Positions 45,782-47,914 of a stretch of 47,914 nt of DNA are shown here, in pieces. Position 1 is the first letter of the stretch; each line of letters opens with the position of its first letter. The stretch lies in the NCBI RefSeq assembly GCF_913020055.1, contig NZ_CAJWCF010000020.1:1-47914 (forward strand). The letters run 5' to 3'. This stretch comes from an uncultured Paraglaciecola sp. (GTDB lineage Bacteria > Pseudomonadota > Gammaproteobacteria > Enterobacterales > Alteromonadaceae). The notes beneath the pieces are model-generated. The model searched no databases and was not told the DNA's origin. It saw only the letters and a program-made list of their open reading frames with translations. The position numbers and the translations under genes were made by a program.

Positions 45782-45885
45782 ATCTAACGTCGCGTTAATT
45801 GGTGCAGTGATGTTGGCGGCTTTGCTGCCTTTCTTTGCAGCAAAGGTGACAATATTACTGAACCTATTTGAACGCCTTGTTAAAT
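45782..45885 (-). repeat. integron attC recombination site
   Basis: On the minus strand the site begins with ATTTAAC (fits RYYYAAC) right after higA and ends with GTTAGAT (fits GTTRRRY). Inside are the inner boxes, GCGTTCAA (45875-45868) and TTAACGC (45798-45792). Each is spaced three bases from its outer box, and they are complementary except for one unpaired C, as expected for the extrahelical base. The centre has a GCTGC/GCAGC hairpin. The length of 104 bp is usual. The overall form (AACAAGGCGTTCAA ... TTAACGCgacGTTA) matches attC sites of Vibrio and marine Gammaproteobacteria. Confidence 0.85.
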
Positions 45886-45889
45886 TTAT

Positions 45890-46186
45890 TTATGCCGCTT
45901 GAAAGTTGTATGGCAATACGTGTAGCGACTCTTTTTGTTGTCTTGTTTGCCAAAGGTCATAAGCATTTTGAAGTCTCAACCAATGATCAGCAGACGGTTT
46001 ACCAAAAGCCAACTCTAGCCGTAATGCCATTTCAGGAGTAACTGAGCCACGAGCATTTAAAACTTTAGATAGCGTTTTACGGCTAACATCTAGGTGACTT
46101 GCAACGTCTGTAATGGTTAAACCTAAAGACTCAATTACTAGCTCTTTGATAATTTCACCGGGGTGTGCAGGGTTAAACATTGCCAT
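45890..46186 (-). CDS. higA: HigA-type antitoxin
   Basis: 98 residues. An XRE-type helix-turn-helix fills most of it: [20 protein letters not shown], then [20 protein letters not shown], then [12 protein letters not shown], the usual HigA/VapI pattern. It overlaps the end of higB by one base (TAATG) and probably represses the shared promoter with the toxin. The stop lies 5 bases before the attC left end, so higBA forms a typical integron cassette whose gene ends inside the site edge. Confidence 0.93.
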   Translation of the reverse strand: MAMFNPAHPGEIIKELVIESLGLTITDVASHLDVSRKTLSKVLNARGSVTPEMALRLELAFGKPSADHWLRLQNAYDLWQTRQQKESLHVLPYNFQAA

Positions 46187-46464
46187 TAGTGATAATCCTC
46201 GTAATTTACAATTTCAGCATCCTTACCAACGAAGCGATAAGTAACTCTCCAGTTACCACTTACGCGCACAGACCATATACCTTTTCTGTTACCTTTAAGC
46301 TCATGCATAAATAAACCAGGTAAATCCATATCGTCTGGAGTTTCTGCTTGATCCAAGTTAGTTAGAATCAGGCGCAACTTTTTCTCATGCTTCTTCTGGA
46401 TTCCAGAAGTGCTACCTGATGAATAGAACTTTTGAAGACCTTTATGGATAAAGCTTTTAATCAT
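46186..46464 (-). CDS. higB: HigB-type toxin (RelE/ParE superfamily mRNA interferase)
   Basis: 92 residues, with the pattern of HigB toxins: [56 protein letters not shown], and the terminal TYRF...NYEDYH with the conserved Tyr-His. Ribosome-dependent mRNA cleavage is known for the family. Toxin-first order and a one-base overlap with the antitoxin gene are typical of higBA. It stabilises integron arrays in many marine bacteria. Confidence 0.93.
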   Translation of the reverse strand: MIKSFIHKGLQKFYSSGSTSGIQKKHEKKLRLILTNLDQAETPDDMDLPGLFMHELKGNRKGIWSVRVSGNWRVTYRFVGKDAEIVNYEDYH

Positions 46465-46784
46465 GAAACAAAGTGTAACCTAAAGGGTTTCGAAATACCA
46501 CGGGGCGATTTTAAATTAACGACGCCATAAACGGCTAAATAAGAATTTTCTTTAGAGAATTTTCTTTAGACACCCAAGATAATAAAGTACCCAATAACAG
46601 CAGAATCAACAAGCTCAAACTGATGTAGGTATTCCCATTTTTTGGTTTTAAAATTAGGGAATTAGAAATAATTAGCGAGGGGACGCGATGAAAACAGTTT
46701 AATTTAAGGGCGAGCTCAATTTACAGGCAGCATGTTTGGAGCACGCAGTGCTGGGAGGTTTGATGATGTGCAATGTTTAACTTT
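46465..46784. other. spacer between higBA and the Y1 transposase with a tandem repeat
   Basis: No gene is visible. AGAATTTTCTTTAG occurs twice in direct tandem (46542-46555 and 46556-46569). TTTAGACACCCAA at 46565-46577 recurs at 44881-44893 inside the cassette-like spacer. CGTTAAT around 46518 (minus strand), next to GGCGTC, could be the right half of another attC, but the left half is missing. The promoter of higBA must be here. Confidence 0.4.
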
Positions 46785-47765
46785 TCAGGCGTGTTGTAAT
46801 AAAATCCTGGCCTTTTCCATCCCTCGTATACGTTTATGGTCTGTGTGTTGTTTGAATTGTTGTAGCATGTGTTCACTGCCTACTGCTATGTTGAAATGTT
46901 TCTCGAACTCTGTAGTCAGCGTTAACCATTGCTCTGAGTTTAGGCCAAGGCGCTCCAGTATGGGGCTGTTGTGATGCTCGATGTGCCCTGCTTTATCCTC
47001 TCGAATACATTTACCGGTGCAATCCACTAATTCACAGTAATCAATCAGGTTATAGGCAATACCTTTGGACATGTCTTGTCTGTGATTGCCCACAAATCGC
47101 ATGAGTTTTCTGGGTTGTTCTCCTTTGATGAGTGAGTGAATTCGTTGCTGGATACTTGTGTATTTTGACGTTTCAGGTGTTCTGTTCATCTTGGCGCGAA
47201 TTGGGTTTAAATCAACATAAGCCATACAAGCTAACACCGCACTTTCATCTAACAACGCTTGAGATTTGAATCGCCCTTCCCAAAATCTTCCCGTACAACC
47301 ATCCTCTTTATTCGCTTCACGGGCTATGTATTCATTAAGGTTGCGCATGAGCCAACTGATGTCGAACAAACGTTGACGGTAAATCGTCACTGTTTCTTCT
47401 AGGCTAATAATTTCGCTTTTGCTGAGAGTGCCGCCTCTTCGATACTTTTGACTCAAAAGCGTACCTTGGTACAGTAGATGCCAGCGTTTTATCACTTCTT
47501 TCATCGACCAACTATCAGCCATATCTTTATCCACACACAGCACTACATGGGTATGATTACTCATTACCGCATAAGCACAAATATCGATAGCAAACACCGA
47601 CCCTAGAAACAACAACCGCTCTTCTACCCACCCTCTGCGATGTTCGTAACTTTGGCCGGTAAACTTATCTTCACCGCACAAAAAGGAACGACGAACACAG
47701 CGAGAAACACAATGGTAATAAGGGGTATCAATTAGACTAATTTGAGTTTTACGTGGCTGAGGCAT
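46785..47765 (-). CDS. REP-associated tyrosine transposase (Y1/IS200-like, RAYT)
   Basis: 326 residues. Y1-transposase domain with the HUH metal motif NHTH (His71, His73), the RAYT-type start ISLIDTPYYHCVSRCVRRSF, a probable nucleophile Tyr146 (NEYIAREANK), and GRFWEGRFKSQALLDE. The C-terminal part (about 170-326) has MAYVDLNPIRAKM, a RAYT hallmark. Such enzymes move short palindromic REP elements, not themselves. Candidate REP-like copies in the window are at 8482-8500 and 43637-43655, though none flanks this gene. It appears intact. Confidence 0.88.
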   Translation of the reverse strand: MPQPRKTQISLIDTPYYHCVSRCVRRSFLCGEDKFTGQSYEHRRGWVEERLLFLGSVFAIDICAYAVMSNHTHVVLCVDKDMADSWSMKEVIKRWHLLYQGTLLSQKYRRGGTLSKSEIISLEETVTIYRQRLFDISWLMRNLNEYIAREANKEDGCTGRFWEGRFKSQALLDESAVLACMAYVDLNPIRAKMNRTPETSKYTSIQQRIHSLIKGEQPRKLMRFVGNHRQDMSKGIAYNLIDYCELVDCTGKCIREDKAGHIEHHNSPILERLGLNSEQWLTLTTEFEKHFNIAVGSEHMLQQFKQHTDHKRIRGMEKARILLQHA

Positions 47766-47914
47766 AACAGACCATCCTTGGTTTTTTAAGTACCTTAAAG
47801 CTTAGAACAAAACAGCTGTTTTGCTACTTTTTAAAGATGGGTGATGAGATGGACGCTCCCTAATACGGCGTCAATGCGCCAAAATAGTAGTGTTAACCAG
47901 ACTATTTACATAGG
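47766..47914. other. upstream region of the transposase, cut by window edge
   Basis: No gene is visible. AAAACAGCTGTTTTG around 47806-47820 is a perfect palindrome (CAGCTG centre), but its role is unknown. Confidence 0.3.

Noticed and set aside
45627..45902. Plus-strand 91-codon frame through the attC and the 52-residue gene
   Set aside because: The first third is antisense to a better supported minus-strand gene, and the rest runs over the attC stem; there is no ribosome site. The apparent hydrophobic protein is a by-product of the palindrome.
1..47914. CRISPR arrays, rRNA, tRNA, complete insertion sequences, phage structural genes
   Set aside because: None seen: no regularly spaced repeats of CRISPR type, no tRNA cloverleaf or rRNA segment recognised, no paired terminal inverted repeats around a transposase, and no capsid, tail or lysis genes.

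Overview
The window looks like chromosomal DNA of a marine gammaproteobacterium of the Alteromonadaceae (Glaciecola/Paraglaciecola/Alteromonas type). The grounds are a moderately low G+C content, the neighbourhoods rpmE-priA-ftsN-hslV-hslU and nhaA-nhaR, an N-acetylglucosamine (GlcNAc) operon under a LacI-type NagR, a PEP-CTERM protein and several two-component/c-di-GMP proteins. This is inferred from gene content; no database search was possible.

Layout. 1-1000: 3' end of thiL, then pgpA carrying a one-base frameshift. 1.1-5.3 kb: a graveyard with a glycoside hydrolase family 12 lipoprotein gene with two nonsense codons, an integrase fragment, a possible group II intron scar, a dead DUF2784 gene beside an attC-like palindrome, one intact PEP-CTERM protein gene, a dead secreted-protein gene and a histidine-kinase stub. 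5.4-8.3 kb: sensor kinase plus REC/HD-GYP response regulator. 8.5-11.1 kb: DUF2306 membrane protein, divergent membrane-anchored AraC regulator, small membrane protein. 11.2-19.3 kb: nagR divergent from the operon hex-nagK-nagP-nagX-HAD, with candidate NagR operators between them. 19.5-23.2 kb: GGDEF-EAL protein, EamA transporter, YigZ. 23.2-26.4 kb: a DUF2855/flavin monooxygenase pair divergent from a TetR regulator, with two near-palindromic operators. 26.7-34.4 kb: DUF3718 protein, malic enzyme, L31, PriA, FtsN, then HslVU behind a sigma-32-like promoter. 34.6-38.9 kb: NAD-dependent epimerase-like protein, frameshifted retropepsin-like protein, NhaA and NhaR. 39.2-43.5 kb: RND efflux adaptor and pump. 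43.8-46.5 kb: small minus-strand genes whose borders resemble integron attC sites, with one textbook attC next to a higBA toxin-antitoxin pair. 46.8-47.8 kb: REP-associated (Y1) transposase.

How they work together. The nag block encodes capture of chitin oligomers (lipoprotein hexosaminidase), import of GlcNAc (NagP), phosphorylation (NagK), a membrane protein (NagX) and a HAD phosphatase. The deacetylase and deaminase are not in the window. The kinase/HD-GYP pair and the GGDEF-EAL protein are independent c-di-GMP nodes.

The most unusual part is 43.8-46.5 kb. It reads as a CALIN (cluster of attC sites lacking an integron integrase) with cassettes on the minus strand, and a possible second decayed cassette lies at 2.9-3.4 kb. 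The two homopolymer frameshifts (pgpA and the retropepsin gene) could be sequencing errors. The two nonsense codons in the GH12 gene and the two in the DUF2784 gene look like true decay.
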